From the NCBI GenBank assembly GCA_002049455.2, contig KV919185.1, forward strand, positions 1 to 53,456: a stretch of DNA of 53,456 bases, given 5' to 3'. Under the pieces are notes generated by a model, which ran no database searches, was not told the origin of the DNA, and saw only the letters and a list, made by a program, of their open reading frames with translations. The DNA is from Porphyra umbilicalis (Eukaryota; Rhodophyta; Bangiophyceae; Bangiales; Bangiaceae). The position numbers and the translations under genes were made by a program. Positions 1 through 10,424 of the stretch are shown one piece after another (position 1 is the stretch's first letter; every line of letters begins with the position of its first letter).

Positions 1-723
1 AACTCCTCCTTGTGCTGGCCGAAAAGGGTAAGCAGTGGTGTGTGGCAGCTATCAACGGCGCCGCCCCTACGAAAAGCAATGAAAAAGTAACAGAGATAGA
101 AACGGTCGTATTTAGTCACCCGACAGCACCACTGAGGTCGCTTGCCGATCATCAACGCCCTGTACCCTTGCATCCCGCAACGATCCACGCTGCCTTCTGT
201 CCACTCATTCTCGTCTGCCAAAAAGAGAGCAAAAAGCGCACAAGCCCTTCCGCCCCACGAGGTGGCCCTCCGTCATCCGGGAAAAGTCCAAAGTGATCTG
301 CCGGCGCTCGTTCTGGCCAGGCCACGCCGGAACGGGGAGACAGAGGCAGAACGCCCGTACCACAGGGGCGACAAACTTGCAAAAGGTGGACTCAGCCACG
401 TCCACCGCTCTCGCGACCACCCGCTGTCGCCCCCTCCGTGCACACCAAAAAAGGACAGCAAACACACGCCAAGAGGGCGGAAGGGCCGCTGGGCCGCGCC
501 GACCGCGAGGCAGATGAGGCACGGTCAAGGCCACAACCTCATCGAAATACCTCAGGGTCATGCGCAAGTCACGAAAGAACGAACCACTCTCCACGCTCTT
601 CTCAAAAAAACGCTCGATGAGGTTACGAGAGTGATGGGAAGCTCTGTTGCCTAGGCCACAAATGTCGATCAGGTCAGCCAGCTGAGCCATCTCAAGGAGC
701 TCCCGCGCATCACCCCCATCCAC
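1..723 (-). pseudogene. PIF/Harbinger-like transposase, N-terminal fragment
   Basis: A 172-codon frame runs from an ATG at 723 to a stop at 205. It reads SGSFFRDLRMTLRYFDEVV and then WRVFAVLFWCARRGRQR. This is the usual layout of the N-terminal part of DDE_Tnp_4 transposases: a segment that picks out a residue before a 'single-row cell' helix, then a helix-turn-helix of the type 'ARAVDVAESTFCKFV'. The catalytic DDE part should follow toward position 1. There the first frame stops, and another frame stays open to the window edge with only faint likeness (GAVDSCHTPL resembles the first-Asp motif). So the copy is frameshifted or cut by the window. Such enzymes excise and reinsert Harbinger DNA transposons. 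The family call rests on pattern recognition only; a domesticated HARBI1-like gene cannot be excluded. Confidence 0.5.
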
Positions 724-825
724 CCCTTCCGCCCCAAAAGCCGATGAGACAGATAACAGCGAGCGCTCGATGTCAGCCCAGCGGCTGCCCGCACTGGGCT
801 CTATAGTCCTCCCCCAAGGGTGTGA

Positions 826-2844
826 TCCCGCCCGGTGTCGTGGCGCCGCTGCGCCCCCCCGCTGCCCGTGGCGGCGGGCGCCCGGTGCTCGGCACGGCCG
901 GCGCTGCGCGACGGGCGGTCGGTGCCATTCCTACTGCTGGGGCTCCTCGGGGCGGGGTCCTGCTGGGCGACGCCGCCCCCCCCCCCCCCCCGCGCCCCCC
1001 CCCCGCCGCGTCCAGCCGCGACACTGCCCCCGTTCGCCTCGTGGGCGGATCGTCTTCGCCGTGACCGACGGCTGTCCCCGCCCAGACGGGGTTCTGCGCC
1101 TCCTTCGTCGTCGGCGAGCGGTGCGCCCCCTGCGGTGGCTGCTCTGGCGGCTGCGGATGGAGATCGGTCTGGAGCGTGGACCCTCGTCTCCCGGCGCCGG
1201 CGCCGCGCTGGCCGCGGGGCCCCGAGCCCTGCCCCGGCGCGCTCTGCCGCCGCCCCCCGCGGCGGGGCGCCCCTCTCCCCTCGCCGCGCTGGTGCGGATG
1301 CGTCCCCTCGCGCGCCCTCCCCGGCCGCGGAGCGGCGTTCGTCTTCTGCCGGGACGGCGAGCCGGCCTGCGCGAGCCGCCGCAGCTGTCGCGGCGCTTAA
1401 GCGTGCCCGACACGCCGGCTCCCCGCTTTCCGCTCTGCAGACGCTTTACGTTGCGGGCGTTTCTCGAAACGCCCGCTCGCACAGCCTGCGGCGTCTGGTG
1501 GCAGACGCCGTGGGCGTGGCCCTTGCCACCGTTGTCGACGTCGACCGCTTCGGCGCGACGGCGGCGGTGACGCTTCTGGCGTCAGCGACGGAGGCGTTTA
1601 GGGCGGGCCTGGCCGATCCCTCCCTCGCTGGCGTGCTGTGGGAGGTCGCGGTGGACGTCCCGTGGTCGCCCGCATTTTTGGGGAGCCGTTGGCGTGCCCA
1701 GCTGGCGGGGCCCGCCGCGGCGGCGGAGGCTGTGACGCTTTGCCAACGCCGGCTGCGCGCCAAATTGGAGCAGCTGGCGTTGCGCGAGGCGATGACGCCC
1801 CCCCTTCGTGCTGCTCTTCGCGCGCATGTTGGCGCTCAAATCGCGCACTGCGCCAACCAAACTGGTGCCCCGGCCCACGCCGCCGTCGTCGTCGATCGGG
1901 CCGCTGCGCGCCCCACGCCGCGGCCGGCCCCCGCCACTCGTCTCCGCGGGGGTGCCGAACGACCGGCTGGCGCGCCACTCCACGGCGGTTGGCGGGGGCG
2001 GTAGGCGCACGCCGAGACCACAGGTCACCCTGGCGGCGCGGCGGCGCCGGCGGCGTCGGCACGCTCACCTTGTTTGTCGGCGACGGGCGCTCGTTCGGGC
2101 AGCGCTCCGCCTCTGGCGAGCGTGCGTGCCGCCGACCGACTGCTCGGGCGCACCGGTGCGCGGGGGCTCCCGATGCTTCCCCGGGCGGCCGTGGACCTAT
2201 TGTGGGCTTCCCCATTGGTCGGCGGATGCCCGACGTCGGGCGTGCGCACTTTGCGCGGACGCGTGCTTCCCCTGCTGCCAGCGGCCGCCTGCCGACCCGC
2301 ACCAGCTGGGCCGACGGCGTCGCCGCGTGCGACCCCCTCGGCGGCGCTTCCCATCCGTGTGAACGGGGCGGACGAGACGCCGACGCGCCGCGAGGGCCTT
2401 GGGCGCGCCCTCGTGGCCCCCCCGTGTACCCCCGCGGTCGCTACCGCTGGTGGCGGTGGGATCCTGAGCCTGCGGGTTCGAACAGGGACGGCCCCCCTCT
2501 CCCTGCCGCCGTCCTTCCGCCGCCCCACCGGCTCGTTTCTCGCTGCGACTACACTGGCGGCTGCAGTGCATCTGCCGGGCGGTGGCTTGCTTTTCCGCCC
2601 CCGCCTGTCGCGCGCTGCCGCGCGACAGCGGCGCCTGCCGGCGCCGCTGCTGGTGGGGGGAGGTGCGCGGCCGCGCACCCGCGCTGCCGTGGCGGCCGCT
2701 GCGGCGGAAGCCGCCGAGGCCCGCCGGGACTCTTGGACCCCTGCCGCTGCTGCGCTGGGGCCGTCGGACCCGGCCGTGGATGACGCGGCGGGCGAGGCGG
2801 CCCCTTTCATCCCTAACGTGAGCGACGCAACGCGAAATGAGTGA
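826..2844 (+). pseudogene. Retrotransposon ORF1 with RRM-like domain, copy 1
   Basis: One frame is open from 826 to a TGA at 2842-2844, except for a TAG at 2002-2004. No ATG is found near the left end, which fits 5' truncation. The first third is Pro/Ala/Arg-rich linker. The conserved core is at about 1440-1840: LYVAGVSR, then a helix, VVDVDRFGATAAVTLLAS, and another helix, an alternating beta-alpha-beta pattern like an RNA recognition motif. The same core occurs in the second copy (LYVSGVSR ... VVDVDRCGATAAVTILAS), also preceded by a W-T-x-x-x-R-R-R-R-R patch. ORF1 proteins of this kind bind the element RNA. The rest, to 2844, is low-complexity Ala/Pro/Arg. RRM is a structural guess; domain limits are rough. 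Confidence 0.6.
2837..2844 (+). promoter_or_regulatory. ATGAGTGA stop/start overlap between ORF1 and ORF2
   Basis: The ORF2 ATG (2837-2839) lies inside the end of ORF1, whose TGA is at 2842-2844. The octamer recurs at 52839-52846 at the same place in the second copy. Overlapping stop and start codons support ORF2 translation by termination-reinitiation in other non-LTR elements (SART1 of Bombyx is the known case). That role here is inference. Confidence 0.55.
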
Positions 2845-5800
2845 CAAATCCGCTTCCCCCCCCCCCCCCGCCGCCGTTCCCTCCGACCGGCGGCTGGCCG
2901 GGCGCGGCGCGCTTTTTCTGATCCTTGGAACCCACCTCTTCCCCGCGTGCACTTCCCACCCCCTTCCCCCGCTTCTACCCACCCCTCTTCCTCCGCTTCT
3001 TCCTCCCCCCCTCGCCGCCCTTCACCTTCCATGGTGGCGCGGCCGAATCGACGTGCTGCGGCGCCTGCTGCCCCCGCCGGCCGCTCCACAGGCCAGAGCA
3101 GCCGCCCTGCTGCAAGCGGTACGGTGGGCGAGCGGGCTGAGGTCGGCGCGCCAGCTCGCGTGGGTGCGCCCTCGGTGTACCCGGTGGACGCCTGCGGCGT
3201 CGTGCTGCCCTGCGCAATCGGCGACACCCCCGGCCTCCGGCACCTTCGCCGCGCGCACGTCATTGCGGACGTGCCCGCGGTGACGGTCGCTGATCTCGGC
3301 TTGGCGAGGTGTGCGTGGTGCGACGCCCCCTTCCCGACTGCACGCCCGCGGACGGGCCGCTCGCTATTGGTGGCGCATGAGGCGGTTTGCCGGGCAAACC
3401 CGCGGTGGAACCTGCGTCTTGCCGCCGCCCGCACCCCGGCCGGCGGGCGCCCCGGTTCCCCCTCGCCAGGCTCGGCGGGGGACGCGGACGCATCTGCGCA
3501 AGCCGAAACGCCGAATATGTTCGGGTCGGATCGGGCGGCGTGGGAGCGAGCGCCCCGCGGCTTCTTGGAGGCCGTCCCCGCAACTGCGGATGGTTGAGCG
3601 CCTCTTGTCGCGTCGTCGGCGCGCACACTTCCCTCGCCCCCCCCCGCTCTGCGCCGCGCCTGGCGGCTGATGGGCGCCGACGCTCTTGCGTGGGCGCTGC
3701 GCGCCCCCGACCAACCGCTTGCGTGGCTGTGGGTTCTTCTTCTCCCTACACTTCTGCTTCACCACCTTGCCCCGGCCGGAGCGGCTTCGCACGCGCCGCT
3801 GACGTACGCGGCGCGCGCCGCCGCCATTTTCGCCTGTGATTTTGCCGCGGCGCTGGCGGATCGAGACGCGGGCGTGTGGCGGTCGGCCCCCGGACGGGCC
3901 GGGGCAAGATCCCGCCCCCAAGACCCGGGTGGCGGCGCCTCCCGGACGCCCGCACGCGTGACAGCGGCGCAGCGGCGCGCACTGCGCCCTGTTCGTGCCG
4001 AACGGCTGAGTGCGGCCGCACGCGCGCTGACGGCCGCCCCGGTAGCCCCCCGCACGCCGGCGGTTTGGGACAAGGCGCGTAGCCTTTTCCCCCCCGCCCG
4101 GCCGGGTCTCGCCTCCCTCGCATCTGTCCAGGAGGCGTTACCCGCCGAGTTGGCGGCGGCCGCCGACTTCGGGCGCGACTCGGGCGTGCCGCGAGTGCTC
4201 CCCCGCGAGGCCGTCGGCGAGGCCATCCGCCGCGCGCCGCGCGGCTCTGCCTTCGGTCCCTCGGGCCTCCGCATGGAGCATCTGCGGGCCCGTGGGGACG
4301 AGGGGCAGGCTGCGCTGGCTGGGGTTGTCCGTCTTTTTGGGGGCGAAGAGGCGGAGCGTCTGGTTCCCCCTTTGGCGGCGCACGCGCTGGCGGGGGCGGA
4401 CTTTTTGCTGCTCTGCAAGCCGGGGGGGCTCGACGGGGACGGACTCCCTCGGCTGCAACCCATCGGGATGCCTGAGGTCTTGAGAAAATTGGCGGCTTCT
4501 TCCCTCGCTTGCGCTGTGCGCGCCGCGGCGGCGCGCTTACTCGCGCCGCTGCAATTGGGGGTGGGGGTGTCCAACCCCTGTGAGCGGGTGGTCCACGAGG
4601 TCAACGCCGAGCTTGTGCACAACCCTCTTGCCGCCCTCTTGCAACTGGACTTCAGAAACGCTTTCAACCTTGTTTCCCTCGCGGCGGCGGTGGCGTATTT
4701 GACACGCGCCTTCCCCCTTTTGCGGCACTAACTCTCGTCGGTCTAATCGGGGTGCTCCCCGCCGCGCGTGTACGGTTGGTCGGACGGCGACTCGACGCTG
4801 GGCGCCGCGGGCGGCCTGCGTCCGCGGCGTTGGCTGGCGGTCGAGCGGGGCGTGCAGCAAGGCGACCCGCTCGGCCCGCTCATCCACGCCGCAGCGATGC
4901 ACCTCGCCGTGCTGCGCCTGGCTGTCGCGCACCCCACGGCGGTCGTGCGCGCCGTGCACGACAACGTCTTCGTCGTCGCCGCACTCGCGGACCTGCCGGC
5001 GGTGCTCACCACCGCGGCTGCGGCGGGCACGGCGGTGGATGCGGAGCTCGCCCCCGCCAAGTGTGCCGGTTGGGCCCCCGCCGGCTCGCCTGCCCCTGCC
5101 GGTTGGCCAGCCCGGAGGAGCGCCGATGGCGTTCGCCAGTTTTTCATCCCTCTCGGGTCGGATGACTTCGTGGCGGCGGAGGTCGACTCGTTGGCGGCCG
5201 ACCACGGCCGTCTTACGGTGGCCATCGTCGACCTCCCGCGAGCCGAGCTCCAGTCCCAGCTCTTGCTTCTACGCCTGTGCGCGGGCCCGCAGCCGAAATA
5301 TTGGCTGCGGGCCCTTCCACACATGTGGGGCGCTCGGCTAGCGGCATCGGTCGACCGCGCCGCCCAAGGCGCCCTGCGGCGTCTCCTAACAGACGCCCGC
5401 GACCCCCCGGCGGCGGTGGACGCCCTCCTAGACCGCGAGGCGCTGCCGCTGTCGCACGGCGGCCTAGGCATAGGGGGTCAGACGGCGGTCGTCCCCGCCG
5501 CGGCGTTGGCGTCCCGCGTCGATGCGCTGCGCGCGGGGCGACTCTACTCGCCTGTGCTTGCGGCGGTTGCGGACTACCTCGCCGCGCTCGACGGGACAGC
5601 CCCCACCGGCGGCGCCCCCGCGCCGCCGTCCCTGGACCGGCTGCGCCCCGCCGGCGGTCGCAGTCCGCCCCCCCCCGCCGCCAGACCACATCCACGTCTG
5701 CCCGGGGCCGCTGCCTTTGTGCCGGCGACGGGGGCGTCGTCGGGGGGGGCTCATGGCGGCGCGGCGCTTCCCGTCGTCCCCGTCGGGCTCCCCGCCGCTG

Positions 5801-7159
5801 CGGCGTCGCCGACGGCGGCCGGCGACGTCGGTGATTCTTTGGTTTTTAGTCCGATCGCCGTCGTTAAATCACGGGCGGCCGGCGAAGGACGCGGGTTTTG
5901 CTCCCCTTCGTCCCCTCCACCTCCCCCCCCCCAAACCCCCCACCCTCGCAGCGCGCGGCGACCGTCGCCCGCTTTCGCCCCCTCAGCCGCCGCCGCTGAG
6001 GCTCGGCCCTGGGCTACCAGGGCCGCTGTCGCACTTGCCCCCCTCCCCCCCCCCCCCTCCTTACTGCGCCAACCGCCGGGTGCTGCTTCTCGGCGAGGTG
6101 GCGGGAACGCCGCCGCCTCCGCACCCCTGGGCCCGCCCAGCCATCCTGCTGCGGCCACCGCCGCTCATCCCTCCGCCGCTGGCGGAGCCACGCCGCCGCC
6201 CTGGTTCTGTGGCGCGGCATTAGCGAACGACGCGCTGCCGGCGGTGCCCGCCGAGGCGTTTGTGGCGCGCTTGGCGTCCCGGGCGGATGCCGCCCCCGAC
6301 TCTTCTTGCTCGTGTGCCGGCGGACCCCGGCTTTTGGCAAGACCGCCGGCAGCCGCGGGCGGTGCGCCGTCTGTGCGCGACGCCGCCCCTTGTGCAGCGG
6401 CGTGCACGCCGCCCGTGGCGGAGGGCCCGGCGCGGTTGCTCGACGACAACGGGTGCGCGTGGCGGCGCGCCTTTGGCTGGGCGCCCCCCCGCGCCCGGAC
6501 CCTCCGCGCCCGCGCTGCGCCTGCGGGGCTGCGGCCGACCCGGCTGGCCGACACTTCCTCTCCGCCTGTCGCGCCCAGGTGGCGCGGCGAACCGCCGTGC
6601 ACCACCACATTGTGGCGCTCCTCGCGGCGGCGCTGCGCCGCGCCCCGGCGTGGCGGGAGGTGGACGTGGAGGTTGGCCTGGATGGGACCGGTGGGGACCT
6701 GCGGCCGGACCTGCGCGCAACCGCGGCGGCCACGGCCGCCGTCACCCGGGGTGGCGTTTCGGTCGCGTGGTCGTGGCCTGACGCTGTCGCGGCGCGCGTG
6801 CGCACGTCGCCTCTGCGGGCGGTCGCGGCGGCCGAGCGCGAGGCGGCCAAGCGGGCCGCCTACGTGCCGGCCTAGCCAACGACGGACCCTCCCCACGCTT
6901 TCACCCCTCTTGTGTGGGAGGCGCTGGGCCGCGTTGGTCCCGCGACCGACGCGTGGCTGAAGCCGCCAATCACCCTTCTCAGCCACTCACCCAGGAAGAT
7001 GTCTACGCCGCCATTTCACAGATTGGAGGCTGCATCCTGAAGAGAGGTGACAGTGACGACCTCTTTGAGCTCTGTATGGAGCTTCCCCGCCGCACGCGAG
7101 CCTTCCATGGCATCGCGGGGCAGCGCTGCCGTCGTGTCCACGCGGTAGCAGGGGGGTAA
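2837..7159 (+). pseudogene. Retrotransposon ORF2: zinc fingers, RT, RLE endonuclease (copy 1)
   Basis: ORF2 starts at the ATG at 2837, moves to another frame by about 3100, and then stays in that frame to about 6450 apart from stops at 3595, 4729 and 4744. Near 3187-3400 are two Cys/His modules (CGVVLPC...HLRRAH and CAWC...HEAVC). RT landmarks follow: FGPSGLRMEHLR (about 4255), LQPIGMPEVLRKL (about 4456), QLGVGVSNPCERVVHEVNA (about 4552), motif A LQLDFRNAFN (about 4640) and motif B GVQQGDPLGPL (about 4850). Motif C reads HDNVFVV (about 4957). In another frame, 6460-6950 encodes CACG...HFLSAC, then DLRPDL, AWSWPDAV and AAEREAAKRAAY, the knuckle and RPD/K signature of the restriction-like nuclease. 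An amber stop at 6873 precedes more conserved sequence (HAFTPLVWEALGRVG). Motif C normally ends in D-D, so the N should abolish polymerase activity. Confidence 0.72.
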
Positions 7160-7591
7160 ACGACCACAATCAGGTAGAGGGGGGGTACCATGGGGGGGTG
7201 GAGTACCACAAGCCTGCGTACAAGGTGCACTCAAGCAGTCAAAAGCGGGTAGTGACCGTAGCAGCCTGGCGGTGCCGTGCGCGGGACCGACGCTGAGTGT
7301 GGGGGCGCCGTCGGTTTCACGCGCGCGGGCTTGTCGGAGTCGGATTACGCAATCTCGCATCTCGAGACAAGTAGTCGGCTTGATTGGCTTACATGTCGGG
7401 CTCCGACTCAGCACCTTGGAGACCTCCGAGAGGCGTGTCAGACTTTGAGTCTCTCGGTTCGTGCAGATGTGGCTTTCATGCCTTCCCTCACAGGAGATGG
7501 GACTTGAGTCGAACCACTAAGACAGCAAAACTTTAATCGTGCTGAACGCAGCCCCGAAGAACGCCTGGGGAAAGTGACACGGGTAATACCC
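7160..7591 (+). other. Intergenic, nothing recognised
   Basis: No reading frame or RNA gene is recognisable. The stretch includes short G-runs around 7150-7200. It separates the 3' end of the retrotransposon remnant from the first inverted-repeat element. Confidence 0.5.
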
Positions 7592-7994
7592 TATTGCTGA
7601 TCCCCGAATTTTGTCCTGGTGGACAGAGACTGACTTGCGGACCGACTCTCTCCACCAATCAAATGCGCCCCTGGGACTGACTTGGTGCTCCTGATTGCTT
7701 ACATGTGCCCATCCAGCCTGGAAGTCGACATCAGCTCCTCTTTTTTTCTGCACTTCTGGTAAGGAGACAGTAGAAAATCTCAAGATCTCGCGTGGGCAGC
7801 CTGCTCCGTGCCAGGAAAATCGGATCAAGCGTCAACAAACAGTGAGTTCTGCTGGATGCAAGGTCCTGGCACCGAATGCAGGCTTTCTATTGGCTTCGAT
7901 GCCCTCGTACTGTCGTTTTAGAACAATAGAGTGCTGTTATTCACAGTCAGTCTCTGTCTCTGTCCCTCAGGACAAAATTCGGGGAGCAGCAATA
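7592..7994 (+). repeat. MITE family 1, copy A (403 bp)
   Basis: Terminal inverted repeats begin TATTGCTGATCCCCGAATTT and close with the near-complement ending GGGGAGCAGCAATA. The inner part of each end carries GACAGAGACTGAC or its complement. No coding capacity. Three more copies lie at 19178, 23037 and 39755. If the outer TA at each end is the duplicated target, the element behaves like a Tc1/mariner-type MITE; the flanks here (cccTA...TAccc) fit that. Confidence 0.85.
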
Positions 7995-8680
7995 CCCAGG
8001 CCATCTCGTCAAACAGCTGCGAAGCAGTTTTTCACATATTCGGACGACAGCATGTTTCCAATGAAGAAGAAACCCCACAATAAATATGATCTAAATGCAT
8101 AGATGCCCACCTCCCCAACCGCGCGTCTTCCCCATGCCGTCCGCCCAGATCTAACCATGTGCACCACGAAACCTCATCCGACTGCTCGCCCGACAGTTAG
8201 CAGCAGTGACCTTCCCACCGGCGGAGCACGCACAAAAAACTGCGCTCACGACTGCATCGCTTCCTACCGGCCCTGGCTGTCGGCCCGTTACCTTCTCTTT
8301 CCATTCGTTCAATTTTCTGTGCTTGCGTCCAACACCACCTGATCCGAACATCTCTCGAGGATGCATCGCCGCCCGCGTCACGTGCTTTTGTTTGTCACCG
8401 ACGCCCATTCCACCATCATGTTTCCGCTCTTGTTCCTGTCTGTCAACATCGAACGTTGTCGATTGTCTCAACGCAAGAGGTGCAGCGTTCCAGCGTTCAT
8501 CTATTGCCTGTACGCTACAATCGAGTCTGCGCTGTTCGTCAATGACCGGGAAGTAGAGCGTCGTGGGTAATCCTTCTTGCAGTGGAAGCGTCTCCGCCGC
8601 AAGTCTTCGCGTCTTCTTCTCTGGGAGCTCGTTCATCTGCGCGGAGAAACGGCCAGCTTGAGGCTCCTCCCAATGATCGT

Positions 8681-9792
8681 TTAGGCTGTCTTTGTAGTGC
8701 TGATGAGCCCTCCGTCGCAGGGTTGGTGCTTGGCCGTCGTTTTGGCCGGGATCTTCTCCTCACGCAAACCGATAATTTGGTCCAGAAAGTTGTGGCTGCT
8801 CGCGTTGTCGCTGATCAGAAGTACTGGGCTTGGAGAGAAATCCCAGAGAGCCGCCATGAGGTCCTCACGCACTTGCTGAAAACGTCCCTGTCCATCGACC
8901 CATTCCGCTGGCTGTAGTACTTGGTATGGGGCCCGCGCGTGTGGCCACGGAAGCAAACCGGCGTGGCTGCTGAGCCAATGACGGAGAGTAACTTGAATGT
9001 TCCCGTCGCGTTGACACAGAAGATGACTGTAATGCGCGCCTCAGCGCGTTGCAGGGCGACGCCGCCGACTGTCCGCGCGTCCCGTAACAGCACAAGCAAC
9101 TTGGTGGGGGCGAACTGGTGCAAAAGGGCGGCCTCGTCCAAGTTGATTACCAGGTACGTGTGCACTCCTATCAGTTTCTCGCGTAGCTGTGCTATATTGA
9201 TATCCACGGACGCGGCACATGCAATGCCCCCCGCGCCCTGCGGCCGGACGCTGCGGATGGCGTTGCCCCTGCGCCAGCGCTCCACGTAACCGTTGGAGGC
9301 TTGAAAACAAACGCCCGGGTAGAGGGTGCCTGAGTGCTCGCCTGAGTATGCCTGCAGCGCTAAGCGGGACACCGGCAGGACTAATCCACGCACGCGGATA
9401 ACCTAACTAAACAGCGCCCGGTCCACAAGACGGAATTTGCCATCGTGTACGCACGTGCTCCAATGGGGCACTCCACGCCATGCGGCCGCCCACGTGGACT
9501 CCCGGTGCTTGTAGGGCCGGGTAAACGTGCGCTTGCTGACGCCGTACCTGTTAGGCAGGACTGCCGTCAGTACTTTTCCTGCGACGTGCGTGATGAAAAG
9601 TAGTCGTTGATGGATGGAGGTACTCCCGCGGCGTGTGACGAGACGCGCCGCGCCCGGAATGACCTCGCGAGGCTCATGGGCCTGAAATGCGGCAACAGAA
9701 GACGTGGCAGGCATGCTTGCGGAGGCCGCACCCGCACGGATACATGAGCCCTCCACGGCGGGCACAACAGCCCTATGGAAGGTGGGGCACAT
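8681..9792 (-). pseudogene. pogo-like (CENP-B/DDE_1) transposase remnant
   Basis: Reading leftward from 9792, the first frame (to 9403) holds an HTH-like stretch (SIHQRLLFITHVAGKVLTAV then PNRYGVSKRTF). A second frame (9393-8815) has SNGYVERWRRGNAIR, VINLDEAALLHQF, ITVIFCVNATGTFKLL and CFRGHTR...NGSMDRDVFSKC. A third (8956-8681) has VLLISDNASSHNFL and TTAKHQPCDGGLI. This is the order of pogo/Tigger transposases: DNA-binding HTH, first Asp in N-L-D-E, second Asp in S-D-N-A-S-S-H, and a Q-P-x-D box. The family cuts and pastes DNA at TA sites. Two frame changes split it, so it is non-functional as read. An open frame at 8636-8151 on the same strand may be its C-terminal tail, but I recognise nothing in it. 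Confidence 0.72.
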
Positions 9793-10424
9793 GTGTCAGA
9801 CGCTGCAGCGCATGCAGGATGCAGAATCATATGGTTTCGGACTGCCCACTCGCGCAATATCTTTGTGATCAGTGTCTCACCGGTTGTGCGCCGACAACGT
9901 GCAAGGTGTGCCCTGTGGCATGCAATACGTGCGAGATCTACGGTCACACCGAGAAGATGCAGGAATGTGTGATTCCCAAGGGGAGTGAGGCCGACTTCGT
10001 GTGAGAATTGCTCGATATCACTGCAATGCACACCCGACTCCAAGTGATCGTCGATGCCCGGGAGCTTGCGCCTCGCCAATTGAAATAGAGGCGGGCTCGT
10101 GTCAAACAGTCTCTACTTGCTACGGCCGAAGATTCTGGGCGGCAGTCGTACGTGGCGTCCTATGTCGCCAGATCAGCACTGGTCGACCAGGCGGGATTGG
10201 GCGGTGCGGCAACTCAGCCACGGACCATAGATGCAAATGCTGCAGTCGCGGGCGCGCTGGAAGCTGGTGCGAATCCAAAGGCAGCCCGGATTGCCGGCGC
10301 TCTTGCAGCAGACCGCGTGCGCCACGGTGATTGCGCCGTTCCGGCGCCCCCAGTTGTACCAGCACATTGCGTGAATAGCACTTCTGAAGAGGCGCGAGCG
10401 GCAGCCCCGGCGCCCTCGACGTAA
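9687..10424 (+). pseudogene. CCHC zinc-knuckle protein remnant
   Basis: One frame runs from about 9687 to 10424 with stops at 10002 and 10086. It encodes CSACRMQNHMVSDC, a clean C-x2-C-x4-H-x4-C zinc knuckle, then a row of further Cys (CDQC, CKVC, CNTCEIYGH) like a second, imperfect knuckle. After the stops it continues as an Ala-rich helical stretch (VAGALEAGANPKAARIAGAL). Zinc knuckles bind single-stranded nucleic acid in gag proteins and some transposon accessory proteins. Its 5' end overlaps the first codons of the opposite pogo-like frame, so the two may be a head-to-head pair of one old element or chance neighbours. No ATG was identified as the start. Confidence 0.45.

Larger units (their letters stand above)
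826..7160 (+). mobile_element. R2-like non-LTR retrotransposon, copy 1 (decayed)
   Basis: This element has two consecutive reading frames, no LTRs and no integrase. Its order is RRM-like ORF1, then ORF2 with N-terminal zinc fingers, a non-LTR reverse transcriptase, and a C-terminal CCHC knuckle plus an RPD...K nuclease. That order is typical of R2/NeSL/CRE-type elements carrying a restriction-enzyme-like endonuclease, which insert by target-primed reverse transcription. ORF1 here lacks the N-terminal ~80 residues present in the copy at 49802, so copy 1 is probably 5' truncated, a normal outcome of this mechanism. The left edge is where the open frame begins after a TGA at 823. The right edge is approximate: I see no poly(A) tail or target-site duplication. 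In-frame stops and a changed catalytic Asp show that it is dead. Confidence 0.75.

Noticed and set aside
770..826. A tRNA remnant at the 5' edge of retroelement copy 1
   Set aside because: The flank has no cloverleaf pieces or box A/B. That copy is 5' truncated or in another site, so it neither supports nor refutes tRNA targeting.
2025..3626. A 533-codon minus-strand frame in the first retroelement
   Set aside because: Arg/Ala/Gly-rich shadow of ORF1/ORF2; conserved motifs are on the plus strand.
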